From the NCBI GenBank assembly GCA_035551475.1, contig DASZMX010000077.1:1-16413 (forward strand): DNA of 16,413 nucleotides, given 5' to 3'. Shown one piece after another: positions 6,574 to 13,556 of this stretch. This stretch comes from DASZMX01 sp035551475 (GTDB taxonomy: Bacteria; Verrucomicrobiota; Verrucomicrobiia; Limisphaerales; Palsa-1400). A program made the translations under genes and the position numbers. The first letter of the stretch is position 1. The number at the start of each line of letters is the position of its first letter. The notes below the pieces were generated by a model. The model was not told the DNA's origin and ran no database searches. It worked only from the letters and a program-made list of their open reading frames with translations.

Positions 6574-7773
6574 ATGGTTTGGATCATCGCGGTGTTGTGC
6601 CTGGCGCTGGTGGGAGCCATCGGTTTTTTTCAGGGGCCGGTGCGGTCGTTGTTTGGGCTTTTCGGATTGCTGGCCGGCGCCGTGCTGGCGGGGCCGCTGC
6701 GGCCGCTGACCAAACCGCTCCTGCCGCTCCTCGGGTTGCATCATCAGATCTGGGGCTTCTTTGTGCCGCAGATGATCGCCTTCATCGTGGTGCTTGTCAT
6801 TTTTATCATCACCGGCAACGTGGTGCATCACAAAATCCTCATGCACTTCAAATACGATGAGGATGACGCGCGTTTTTATGCCTGGAATCGGCTTTATACC
6901 CGGCTGGGTTTTTGCGTGGGCCTGCTGAATGGCGCGGTTTATTTTGTCGTGTTGCTGGTGCCGATTTATATCGGCGGGTTCTTCACGACCGTGGCCGAAG
7001 GCGCGCAAGGCGAGGGGGGCACGGCGGGCGCGCGTTTTATGACTCATGCGCGCGGGGAATTGCACGGGCTCGGCCTCGACCGGGTGCTGGCCGCATACGA
7101 TCCATTGCCACCGCAGGTTTATCAGGCCACGGACATCGCGGCGTTGGTGTTGCATAATCCCCTCCTGGAAAACCGCCTTTCGCAATATCCGCCGTTTCTC
7201 ACGCTCGCGCAGCGGCCGGAGTTCCAGGCGTTGGGCAACGATTTGCAATTGCAGCAGATGCTTCAGACCCAGGCGCCCATCGGCGACATTCTGAAATATC
7301 CGCCGGTCCAAGCCATCGTCACCAACACCGCCATCACCAGCGACGTCGAGGCGTTGCTGGGCAATGACCTCGACGATTTGCAGCATTATCTGTTGACGGG
7401 CCAATCCGCCAAATACGACGCCGAAACCATTCTCGGCACTTGGACCATTAACGTCCCCGCCACCTACGCGCAGCTCCGCAAACGCGGCGGGATGACCCCC
7501 CTCCAAATGCGCAACAACCGCCTGCGCATGGCTTCCTACGTCAATGGCCTGACGCTCGTCTGCACCGTCAATCATGAGTTCATCATGAAGAAGCAAAGCA
7601 CGATGAGCCCCGACGCCTCCGTCGTCGCCACCGGCAAATGGCAGAAAAGCGGCGACACCTACGAGGTGGAATTGCCCGGCTCCAAGCCGCCGACGACTGA
7701 AATCGAAATTCAGAACGGCATTCGCATGCTCCTGCCCAAGGACGGCGATGTCCTGGCATTTGACAAGGATTAA
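6574..7773 (+). CDS. CvpA-like membrane protein with large C-terminal extension
   Basis: This protein has 399 residues when started at ATG 6574. An in-frame TTG at 6523 would add 17 polar residues in front of the first membrane helix and is less likely. The N-terminal 165 residues follow the CvpA (colicin V production protein) pattern: hydrophobic segments at about 2-20, 24-41, 62-84 and 112-136, with GAIGFFQGPVRSLFGLFGLLAG near the start. The rest is unusual for CvpA. A soluble, probably helical region (about 165-285) is followed by a beta-rich end (ILGTWTINVP at about 287, then TGKWQKSGDTYEVELPG and IRMLLPKDGDVLAF) that looks like a lipocalin-type or similar small domain. CvpA homologues are inner-membrane proteins linked to envelope integrity; the role of the extension is unknown. 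There is no clear ribosome-binding site. Confidence 0.75.
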   Translation: MVWIIAVLCLALVGAIGFFQGPVRSLFGLFGLLAGAVLAGPLRPLTKPLLPLLGLHHQIWGFFVPQMIAFIVVLVIFIITGNVVHHKILMHFKYDEDDARFYAWNRLYTRLGFCVGLLNGAVYFVVLLVPIYIGGFFTTVAEGAQGEGGTAGARFMTHARGELHGLGLDRVLAAYDPLPPQVYQATDIAALVLHNPLLENRLSQYPPFLTLAQRPEFQALGNDLQLQQMLQTQAPIGDILKYPPVQAIVTNTAITSDVEALLGNDLDDLQHYLLTGQSAKYDAETILGTWTINVPATYAQLRKRGGMTPLQMRNNRLRMASYVNGLTLVCTVNHEFIMKKQSTMSPDASVVATGKWQKSGDTYEVELPGSKPPTTEIEIQNGIRMLLPKDGDVLAFDKD

Positions 7774-7865
7774 GAAACCGGCAGTAGGCCGCTAGTGCCG
7801 CCGCTGCTGGTTGCTTGCGGTTTTGCCCCCATTGCCCGCGCGCGTTCTGGCCCCGACGTTAAGGC

Positions 7866-7871
7866 AGGAGG
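7866..7871 (+). promoter_or_regulatory. Shine-Dalgarno site of the amine oxidase gene
   Basis: AGGAGG ends 6 nt before ATG 7878. This decides the start against the in-frame TTG at 7872, which directly abuts the site. Confidence 0.8.
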
Positions 7872-7877
7872 TTGGTC

Positions 7878-9167
7878 ATGACAGATGTGATTGTAGTGGG
7901 CGCGGGCGCGGCGGGTTTGGCGGCGGCCTATCGATTGGCGCGGGCCGGTATGCAAGTCCTGGTTTTGGAAGCGCGCGACCGCGCGGGCGGGCGAATTTTG
8001 ACGATTCCCTCGGGCGAGCCGGCCTCCCATTTTGAATTGGGCGCGGAATTCATTCACGGCACGCGCCACGCCATCCACGATTTGGCCGAGGAAGCCGGCT
8101 GGCGCGTGGCGGATGTCAAGGACGCGCAATGGGTGGCCGGGAGCGGCGGAAGGCTTTTTTCAGCGCGCGCTCTTTACGATAATCTCGCCCGCACTTTCGA
8201 GAACGTCGATCTGGAGGAGCCGGACGTTTCCCTGGATGAATATCTTCATAGCCATCCCGTGCCGGATGAATGGTTCCAACGCCAATTTGTGGAGGGCTTT
8301 GACGCCGCCAATGTAAAAAACGCCAGCGTCCACACGCTCGCGCAGGCCGAGACCTCGGACGAAGACGGCGAAGACAAGGATTTCCGGCTGCAAGGCGGCT
8401 ATCATTGTGTAATTGACTGGTTGCAGGCGGGGCTCGAAGCGGCGGGCGGTGCGATCGAGTTTGGCTCCCCCATTCAAATGATCAATTGGCGCGAAGGGGG
8501 CGTGGAAGTCATCGCGCAAACCGCCCAGGGACGGCGGATTTTCCAGGCCCATCAAGCCGTCATCACCGTGCCGTGCCCGATCCTGCAATCCTCGTCCGAT
8601 CTCCCCGGCGGCATCCGCTTCACGCCGCCGTTGCGCGAAAAAGAGCGCGCGCTTTCCCTTCTGGAAATGGGGCACGTCGTGAAAATAAATCTGCGCTTTC
8701 AAAACGCGTTCTGGAAACACCATGTCGGCTGCCCCGACTTCGGCTTTATCCATGCCCGCAAGACTTCTTTTCATACCTGGTGGTCGCGTCCGGGCGCCCC
8801 GGTGCTTGTGGGGTGGACGGGCGGCCCGCGCGCCGCCGCGCTCGATCGCGGTCAATTGCTGCACCTGGCCTTGGAGGATTTGCACACGATATTTGGCATC
8901 GCCACCGCCGAGGTGCGGCGGCAACTGCTTGATTGGCGCTGTCACGATTGGAGCGCCGATCCCTACGCCCGCGGCGCCTATACTTACACCTTGGTCGATG
9001 GCGGTTCCGCCGCTGAGGAGTTGGCCGAGCCGCTCGCCGGCACGCTGTTCTTCGCCGGAGAAGCCACCGCGCCCCGCTCGGCCCAAGGCACCGTTCATGG
9101 CGCCATCGCGAGCGGGTTCCGGGCCGCCGACCAGGCTTTGCAGGTGCTCTGCCATAATGCGGCGTGA
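7878..9167 (+). CDS. FAD-dependent amine oxidase (monoamine/polyamine oxidase family)
   Basis: This 429-residue flavoprotein has a Rossmann dinucleotide-binding motif at the very N-terminus (VIVVGAGAAGLAAAYRLARAG, G8-x-G10-xx-G13), the ribose-binding acidic residue in VLVLEARDRAGGRI, and the C-terminal FAD block LFFAGEATAPRSAQGTVHGAIASG. These are the hallmarks of the amino_oxidase family, which oxidises amines (or related C-N or C-C bonds) with oxygen, giving hydrogen peroxide. The match to polyamine oxidase/LSD1-like proteins (GAYTYTLVDGG before the FAD block) is good, but the substrate cannot be read from the sequence. There is no signal peptide, so it is cytoplasmic. It precedes the DAHP synthase gene by 59 nt, possibly in one transcript, though no metabolic link is established. 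Confidence 0.9.
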   Translation: MTDVIVVGAGAAGLAAAYRLARAGMQVLVLEARDRAGGRILTIPSGEPASHFELGAEFIHGTRHAIHDLAEEAGWRVADVKDAQWVAGSGGRLFSARALYDNLARTFENVDLEEPDVSLDEYLHSHPVPDEWFQRQFVEGFDAANVKNASVHTLAQAETSDEDGEDKDFRLQGGYHCVIDWLQAGLEAAGGAIEFGSPIQMINWREGGVEVIAQTAQGRRIFQAHQAVITVPCPILQSSSDLPGGIRFTPPLREKERALSLLEMGHVVKINLRFQNAFWKHHVGCPDFGFIHARKTSFHTWWSRPGAPVLVGWTGGPRAAALDRGQLLHLALEDLHTIFGIATAEVRRQLLDWRCHDWSADPYARGAYTYTLVDGGSAAEELAEPLAGTLFFAGEATAPRSAQGTVHGAIASGFRAADQALQVLCHNAA

Positions 9168-9211
9168 GGAAACCGGTGGACTTTCCCACTTTCCTTACGG
9201 CGGAGAGCAAT

Positions 9212-9217
9212 TATACT
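9212..9217 (+). promoter_or_regulatory. Possible -10 box of the DAHP synthase gene
   Basis: TATACT (9212-9217) ends 9 nt before ATG 9227. No good -35 box lies at the expected distance. If used, the transcript would start only a few bases before the ATG, and no Shine-Dalgarno sequence is present next to that ATG. Confidence 0.35.
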
Positions 9218-9226
9218 GTCGGTCTG

Positions 9227-10297
9227 ATGTTGCCGACTCAAGATTTGCGAGTGCGGGAGATAGCGCCGTTGCTGTCGCCGCAAACGCTGAAGGACGAATT
9301 TCCCGCCGGGGAAGAGGCCAATGCCGTCGTGGTGCGCGGCCGCCAGGCGGTGCAACGGATTTTAAAGCAGCAGGACGAACGCCTCCTCATCGTGGTGGGC
9401 CCCTGCTCCATCCACGACCCTGCCGGCGCCATGGAATACGCGGGCAAACTCGCCGCCCTCCGCCGCGAACTCGGCGATCGTTTGGAAATCGTGATGCGCG
9501 TTTATTTTGAGAAACCGCGCACCACCGTCGGCTGGAAGGGCCTGATCAACGACCCGCACCTCAACGACACTTACGACATTGACACTGGCTTGAAAAAAGC
9601 CCGCCGCCTTTTGTTGGAAGTCGCGGCCCTCGGCCTGCCCGCCGCCACCGAATTTCTCGATCCGATCATTCCCCAATACATCGCGGACTTGATCACTTGG
9701 GCCGCGATTGGCGCCCGCACCACCGAGTCCCAGACACATCGCGAAATGGCGAGCGGCCTTTCCATGCCGGTCGGCTTCAAGAACGCCACCGACGGCAGTT
9801 TGCAAATCGCCATTGATGCCCTCAGTGCCGCGATGCGTCCGCACAGTTTCATTGGCATCGACCAAAAGGGCATCACCAGCATCGTGCGCACGATGGGAAA
9901 TCCCTTTGGCCATGTGGTCTTGCGCGGCGGACGGGTCGGCTCCAATTACGACGCCGAAAGCATCGGACGCGCCGAAGCGAAACTCGGCGAACATAATTTG
10001 CCGAAAGTCATGATGGTGGATTGCAGCCACGCCAATTCCGGCAAACAGCCCGCCCGCCAGGAAGATGTCATGCGCAGCGTCGTGCAAACGCGCGTCGCGG
10101 GCGCGCGCTCGGTGATCGGCTTGATGGTGGAGAGCTATTTGTGCGAAGGCGCCCAATCCATTCCAAAGAACGTCGCCGACCTGCGCTACGGAGTTTCGAT
10201 CACGGACGCCTGCCTCAGTTGGGACACCACCGAACGCATGTTGCGCTCCGCGCACGCCGCGCTGACGGATGTTCGTCCCTCGCTTGTCCCAGCCTGA
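9227..10297 (+). CDS. Class I DAHP synthase (3-deoxy-7-phosphoheptulonate synthase)
   Basis: This 356-residue enzyme condenses phosphoenolpyruvate and erythrose 4-phosphate, the first step to aromatic amino acids. The AroF/AroG/AroH signatures are intact: VVGPCSIHDP, EKPRTTVGWKGLINDP, GARTTESQ, VGFKN, DCSHANSGK and SITDACLSW. The four metal ligands of E. coli AroG correspond to Cys60, His268, Glu302 and Asp327. The start ATG 9227 aligns with the E. coli N-terminus (LRVREIAPLL against LRIKEIKELL). A GTG at 9164, overlapping the previous stop, would add 21 unmatched residues. The N-terminal allosteric extension is present, so the enzyme should be feedback-controlled. At the position that is Ser211 in Phe-sensitive AroG, this protein has Gly (FIGIDQ), as in Tyr-sensitive AroF and yeast Aro4. 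It is therefore more likely tyrosine-sensitive, though the exact paralogue symbol cannot be assigned. Confidence 0.95.
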   Translation: MLPTQDLRVREIAPLLSPQTLKDEFPAGEEANAVVVRGRQAVQRILKQQDERLLIVVGPCSIHDPAGAMEYAGKLAALRRELGDRLEIVMRVYFEKPRTTVGWKGLINDPHLNDTYDIDTGLKKARRLLLEVAALGLPAATEFLDPIIPQYIADLITWAAIGARTTESQTHREMASGLSMPVGFKNATDGSLQIAIDALSAAMRPHSFIGIDQKGITSIVRTMGNPFGHVVLRGGRVGSNYDAESIGRAEAKLGEHNLPKVMMVDCSHANSGKQPARQEDVMRSVVQTRVAGARSVIGLMVESYLCEGAQSIPKNVADLRYGVSITDACLSWDTTERMLRSAHAALTDVRPSLVPA

Positions 10298-10305
10298 TTT
10301 CAGGC
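10292..10305 (+). other. Short hairpin across the DAHP synthase stop codon
   Basis: GCCTGA and TCAGGC form a perfect inverted repeat around two T bases, with the stop codon TGA at 10295-10297 inside the left arm. No T-run follows, so it is at best a weak or factor-dependent end signal. Confidence 0.3.
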
Positions 10306-10350
10306 GGCATACCATTTGACTAACCGCAGGGGCCGGTGGAAGCTTGGCGT

Positions 10351-11607
10351 ATGAGGCAATTGGTTCGCGGCGTTTTGGCGGGGCTGGCCGTCGTCAGCAT
10401 TTGGGGTGGCGCTGTTTTCGCGCAGGACGACGAGGCGCCTGCCCGCTCTCCGGATGAATTGGATCAATTGGTCGGCCCCATTGCGCTTTATCCCGATCCG
10501 TTAATTGCGGAGATCACCGCCGCCGCCACCTTCCCCGATCAAATCGTCCTCGCCGACCGTGACGTCGCGCAGGGCATGAGCCCGGACGACGTTGCCCAAC
10601 AGCCCTTGGATCCGAGCGTGCAGGCGCTGGCGCATTATCCCAGCGTCTTGAAATGGCTGGATGATAATTTGCCGTGGACGACGCAACTCGGCCAGGCTTT
10701 CGCCGCGCAGCAAGGCGATGTCATGGACGCCGTGCAGCGTATGCGCGCCAAGGCGCAAAGCCTCGGCAACCTGCAAAGCACGCCGCAGGAAACCATCGTC
10801 AATGATGATGGCGACATCGATATTGAACCGGCGAATCCGGATGAAATTTACGTGCCGGAATACGATCCCGGCGCCATTTATTTTACACCCGGAATTTTCT
10901 GCGGCTTCGGCATCGGTCTGCCGATTGGGTTGTGGTGGCGCCACGATTGGGATTGGCATCATCATAACGTGATTTTTTGGGATCGGCGCCACCCGCGCCC
11001 GCACGATTGGTGGAACCGTCCGGCCAATGATCGCCGCAGTTTTCCCAACACCCACGTTTGGCGCCCCAGCGCCCATAGCGTCGCGCCGATCCGCGGCGAC
11101 CGTGGTTATGCGCGTCCGGCCGTGGCCCCCCGCGCGCCGGTGCGCCCCGCGCCTTTCCGCTCCGGCGGGGAACACGCCGCGCCCGCCCACGAGCCCAATG
11201 TGATTCGCCAATCCGGTCCGTCCCGTTCCGAGGCGCCCGCAAGGGCGGCGGAGCCTGTGCATCACGAAGCGCCCGCTCCGGCCCGCGCTTTCCAACCGCC
11301 CAGGGAAGCAGTCGTGCCTTCGTCTCATGCAGTCGAGGCCCCGGCCCATGCGGTCGCGCCACCCGTCCATGCCGTCGAGGCGCCGGTGCACGCCGTGGCC
11401 CCGCCCATTCCACATTCTGCGCCGGTTGTCAGCCGGCCCAGTGGCGGCGGCGGAATTTTCGGCGGCGGCGAATCTTCCCATCAAACCCAAACCTTTAGCG
11501 CGCGCGGCGCGGAAAGCCGCGGCGTCAGCCCCGGGGCTGCGTCCGGTTTTCATGGCGGCGGGGGCGGCGGCGGCGCCTCGCGCGGCGGTCCGGGGCAAAA
11601 ACACTAA
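10351..11607 (+). CDS. DUF3300 secreted protein with repetitive Pro/Ala/His tail
   Basis: This 418-residue protein starts at ATG 10351, giving a clean signal peptide (MRQLVRGVLAGLAVVSIWGGAVFA) with a purine-rich GGTGGA about 10 nt upstream. An in-frame GTG at 10336 is possible but unneeded. After the signal peptide comes a DUF3300 domain (about residues 30-200): LDQLVGPIALYPDPLIAEITAAATFP, HYPSVLKWLDDNLPWTTQLGQAF, AVQRMRAKAQSLGNLQSTPQ and PDEIYVPEYDP. A Trp/His-rich stretch follows (WWRHDWDWHHHNVIFWDRRH), then a long low-complexity tail with two copies of HAVEAPxHAVAPP and a Gly-rich end. The function of DUF3300 is unknown. The protein is presumably periplasmic or surface-located; the His-rich region could bind metal (inference). 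The DUF2950 gene follows by 8 nt, a pairing seen widely in Gram-negative bacteria. Confidence 0.88.
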   Translation: MRQLVRGVLAGLAVVSIWGGAVFAQDDEAPARSPDELDQLVGPIALYPDPLIAEITAAATFPDQIVLADRDVAQGMSPDDVAQQPLDPSVQALAHYPSVLKWLDDNLPWTTQLGQAFAAQQGDVMDAVQRMRAKAQSLGNLQSTPQETIVNDDGDIDIEPANPDEIYVPEYDPGAIYFTPGIFCGFGIGLPIGLWWRHDWDWHHHNVIFWDRRHPRPHDWWNRPANDRRSFPNTHVWRPSAHSVAPIRGDRGYARPAVAPRAPVRPAPFRSGGEHAAPAHEPNVIRQSGPSRSEAPARAAEPVHHEAPAPARAFQPPREAVVPSSHAVEAPAHAVAPPVHAVEAPVHAVAPPIPHSAPVVSRPSGGGGIFGGGESSHQTQTFSARGAESRGVSPGAASGFHGGGGGGGASRGGPGQKH

Positions 11608-11615
11608 GCTTATTT

Positions 11616-12557
11616 ATGGACGTCTCACGATTGGCACGGGTTTTCGGACGATGGGCGGCGCTTCTAACTTTGGCGGCCATGCCGCTGCGGGCCACGGCGG
11701 GCGGCGAGCAAAAGTTTACTTCGCCGGAAGAGGCGGTCGAAGCGTTGACGCAGGCCGCGCGGGCGCAAGACACCAACGCCATGCAAACCATTTTCGGCCC
11801 GGACGCGCGCGATCTCGTTTCCCGCGACGCGGTGCAGGCGAGCAATGCCCTGGCCGTTTTCATCGAGCGTGTCACCAATAAGGTTGCTTTGGACCCGGTG
11901 TCATCCGACACCGTCGTGCTGCGCCTCGGGTGGGATGCGTGGCCTTTCCCCATTCCTTTGGTCAAGACGCATTCCAAGTGGATGTTTGACACCAAGGCCG
12001 GGCGCGAGGAAATCCTCAACCGCCGCATTGGAGAAGATGAATTGGCCGTCATCTCCGTCTGTCATTCCTACGTGGACGCCCAGCGCGAATACGCCTCCCA
12101 ACTCCATGACGGGGGCGACGTCCTGGAATTCGCCCAGCATTTGCGCAGCTCTCCTGGCAAGCACGACGGCTTGTATTGGCATGCCGAGCCCGACGAAGAT
12201 CCCAGCCCCTTGGGTCCGCTGATTTCCGAGGCGCACGCCGAGGGCTACAGCCACGAAAATAAAATTCTCGCCGAACCGCAGAATCCGTATCACGGCTACT
12301 ATTTTAAAATCCTCACCCGGCAAGGCTCCCACGCTCCCGCGGGCAAATACGATTACTTGATTAACGGCCATTTGATCGGCGGTTTTGCCCTCATCGCGTG
12401 GCCCGCCGAATGGGGCAACACCGGCGTGATGTCTTTCATTGTCAACCAACAAGACCAGGTCTATCAGAAAAATCTCGGCCACCATACGGACTCCCTTGCC
12501 CGGCACATGAAGACCTACGACCCCGATCCTTCCTGGCAATTGGCCGGCTCCCCCTAA
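11616..12557 (+). CDS. DUF2950 secreted protein
   Basis: This 313-residue protein has a signal peptide (about 1-28, ending PLRATA) and a full-length DUF2950 domain. Recognisable family blocks are FTSPEEAVEALTQAARAQD near the N-terminus, the GYYFKILTRQGSHAPAG segment, YDYLINGHLIGGFALIAWPAEWGNTGVMSFIVNQ, then VYQKNLG and a C-terminal YDPDPSW. The molecular function is unknown; it is an exported protein. It starts 8 nt after the DUF3300 stop without a Shine-Dalgarno sequence and is almost certainly in the same operon. Together with DUF3300 it probably acts in the envelope. Confidence 0.92.
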   Translation: MDVSRLARVFGRWAALLTLAAMPLRATAGGEQKFTSPEEAVEALTQAARAQDTNAMQTIFGPDARDLVSRDAVQASNALAVFIERVTNKVALDPVSSDTVVLRLGWDAWPFPIPLVKTHSKWMFDTKAGREEILNRRIGEDELAVISVCHSYVDAQREYASQLHDGGDVLEFAQHLRSSPGKHDGLYWHAEPDEDPSPLGPLISEAHAEGYSHENKILAEPQNPYHGYYFKILTRQGSHAPAGKYDYLINGHLIGGFALIAWPAEWGNTGVMSFIVNQQDQVYQKNLGHHTDSLARHMKTYDPDPSWQLAGSP

Positions 12558-12567
12558 AAAACAGCGT

Positions 12568-12596
12568 TTGACAATCTTTACTTTGTAATACAAAGT
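12568..12596 (+). promoter_or_regulatory. Probable promoter of the membrane protein-regulator operon
   Basis: A perfect -35 box TTGACA (12568-12573) lies 17 bp before CAAAGT (12591-12596), a poor but possible -10 box inside the palindrome. A closer TAATAC (12586-12591) would have only a 12-bp spacer. Either way, a protein on the palindrome would block RNA polymerase. Confidence 0.5.
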
Positions 12597-12598
12597 AA
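12578..12598. promoter_or_regulatory. Perfect palindromic operator, site 1
   Basis: Arms TTACTTTGTA (12578-12587) and TACAAAGTAA (12589-12598) are exact reverse complements around a central A. The site begins 4 bp after the -35 hexamer and ends 14 nt before the ATG of the membrane protein gene. This is the expected position for a repressor operator. The small winged-helix regulator encoded two genes on is the natural candidate to bind it (inference). Confidence 0.85.
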
Positions 12599-12612
12599 CG
12601 TCCAATATTGTT

Positions 12613-13239
12613 ATGCGAACTGATTGGGCCACGGAAAATCTGCAAATTATTCGCTCCCTCATGGAGCGTTCCGCCGTCTATCGCCGCGCCCTCGCGCCGG
12701 TCATGGCGGCGATAGGTTTGACAGGCATTTCGGCCGCCATCCTCGGCGCCTTTTTCCATTTCACCACCTCCCAGGGCTTTGCCGCCTACTGGCTGGTGGC
12801 CAGCGCCATTTGCCTGGCGGAAGCTTTTATTCTCACCCGCCGCCAGGCCTTGCGCGACGCCGAACCGTTTTGGTCGCCGCCGACCCGCCGCATCACCCGC
12901 GCTTTGGCGCCGTCCTTTTTCGCAGGCGTGGTCGTGAGCCTGCCGTTTCTGGCCCCGCATGTGCGGCCGCCGCTGAACGCCTGGCCGTTGGTGCCGGCGT
13001 GGATGGTGCTTTACGGCACGGGCCTGCATGCCGCCGGATTCTTCATGCCGCGCGGCGTGAAGTTGTTTGCCTGGGCGTTTGTCCTCGCTGGCTCCGCCCT
13101 CGGCGTGGCCGGACTTTCGCTCGGCGGCCGCCTTTCTCTCGCGGAAGCGAATTGGGCGATGGGCGCGCTCTTTGGCGGCACGCATTGGGCCTATGGAATT
13201 TATTTGTACTTTACGGAAAAACGCCGAAAGGACGCGTGA
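12613..13239 (+). CDS. Six-helix integral membrane protein paired with a regulator
   Basis: This 208-residue protein has about six membrane helices (about 26-48, 57-75, 97-116, 123-145, 150-170 and 183-200). A short amphipathic N-terminus precedes them (NLQIIRSLMERSAVYRR). I recognise the arrangement: similar membrane proteins beginning with an IRxxMERS-like segment are often encoded directly upstream of small winged-helix regulators in Acidobacteria and other phyla. Their function is unknown, although a sensor or anti-regulator role for the neighbouring DNA-binding protein is plausible. The start ATG 12613 lies 14 nt after the palindromic operator, without a Shine-Dalgarno sequence. The stop overlaps the regulator start by 4 nt (GTGA), so the two are translationally coupled. 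Confidence 0.8.
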   Translation: MRTDWATENLQIIRSLMERSAVYRRALAPVMAAIGLTGISAAILGAFFHFTTSQGFAAYWLVASAICLAEAFILTRRQALRDAEPFWSPPTRRITRALAPSFFAGVVVSLPFLAPHVRPPLNAWPLVPAWMVLYGTGLHAAGFFMPRGVKLFAWAFVLAGSALGVAGLSLGGRLSLAEANWAMGALFGGTHWAYGIYLYFTEKRRKDA

Positions 13240-13547
13240 ACGCCGAACCATTTCTGCAGTTGGACCGCGTCATTCATGAGAAGGGCCGCCTTCCCATCAT
13301 GTCCCTGCTCGCCGCCTCCGCCGAACTGTCTTTCACCGAGATGCGCGAGACGCTGCGCATGACTGATGGCAACCTCAGCGTGCACTTGCGCACCTTGCAG
13401 GAGGCGGGTTTTGTTTCCGTCACCAAATCCTTTCGCAACCAGCGCCCCCTCACGACTTGCGCCCTTACGCCCTCCGGTCGCAAGGCGTTCGCCAATTACA
13501 TCGATCTCCTCGAGGACATTGTTCGGCAGGCGCGTTTGCCGAAATGA
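13236..13547 (+). CDS. Small winged-helix transcriptional regulator (MarR/ArsR-like, HTH_34 type)
   Basis: This 103-residue protein starts at GTG 13236, which overlaps the TGA of the upstream membrane protein gene. Almost the whole length is a winged helix: LDRVIHEKGRLPIMSLLAA (helix 1), SFTEMRETLRM (helix 2), TDGNLSVHLRTLQEAG (recognition helix, about 43-58), then the wing FVSVTKSFRNQRPLTTCALTPSGRKAF and a C-terminal dimerisation helix. This is the pattern of the stand-alone winged-helix DNA-binding family often called HTH_34. It should bind DNA as a dimer at a palindrome; two matching palindromes lie nearby at 12578 and 13586. There is no ligand-binding domain, so the signal may come through the coupled membrane protein (inference). 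The open frame continues upstream of 13236, but that part only shadows the membrane protein gene. Confidence 0.88.
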   Translation: MNAEPFLQLDRVIHEKGRLPIMSLLAASAELSFTEMRETLRMTDGNLSVHLRTLQEAGFVSVTKSFRNQRPLTTCALTPSGRKAFANYIDLLEDIVRQARLPK

Positions 13548-13556
13548 TTTTTTGCC

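Noticed and set aside
7783..7804. Terminator after the CvpA-like gene (CGGCAGTA / TAGTGCCG)
   Set aside because: The stem has a central mismatch, and no T-tract follows directly.
9164..9226. GTG 9164 as the start of DAHP synthase, overlapping the amine oxidase stop
   Set aside because: The extra 21 residues have no match in the family, while ATG 9227 aligns with the E. coli AroG N-terminus and gives normal length.
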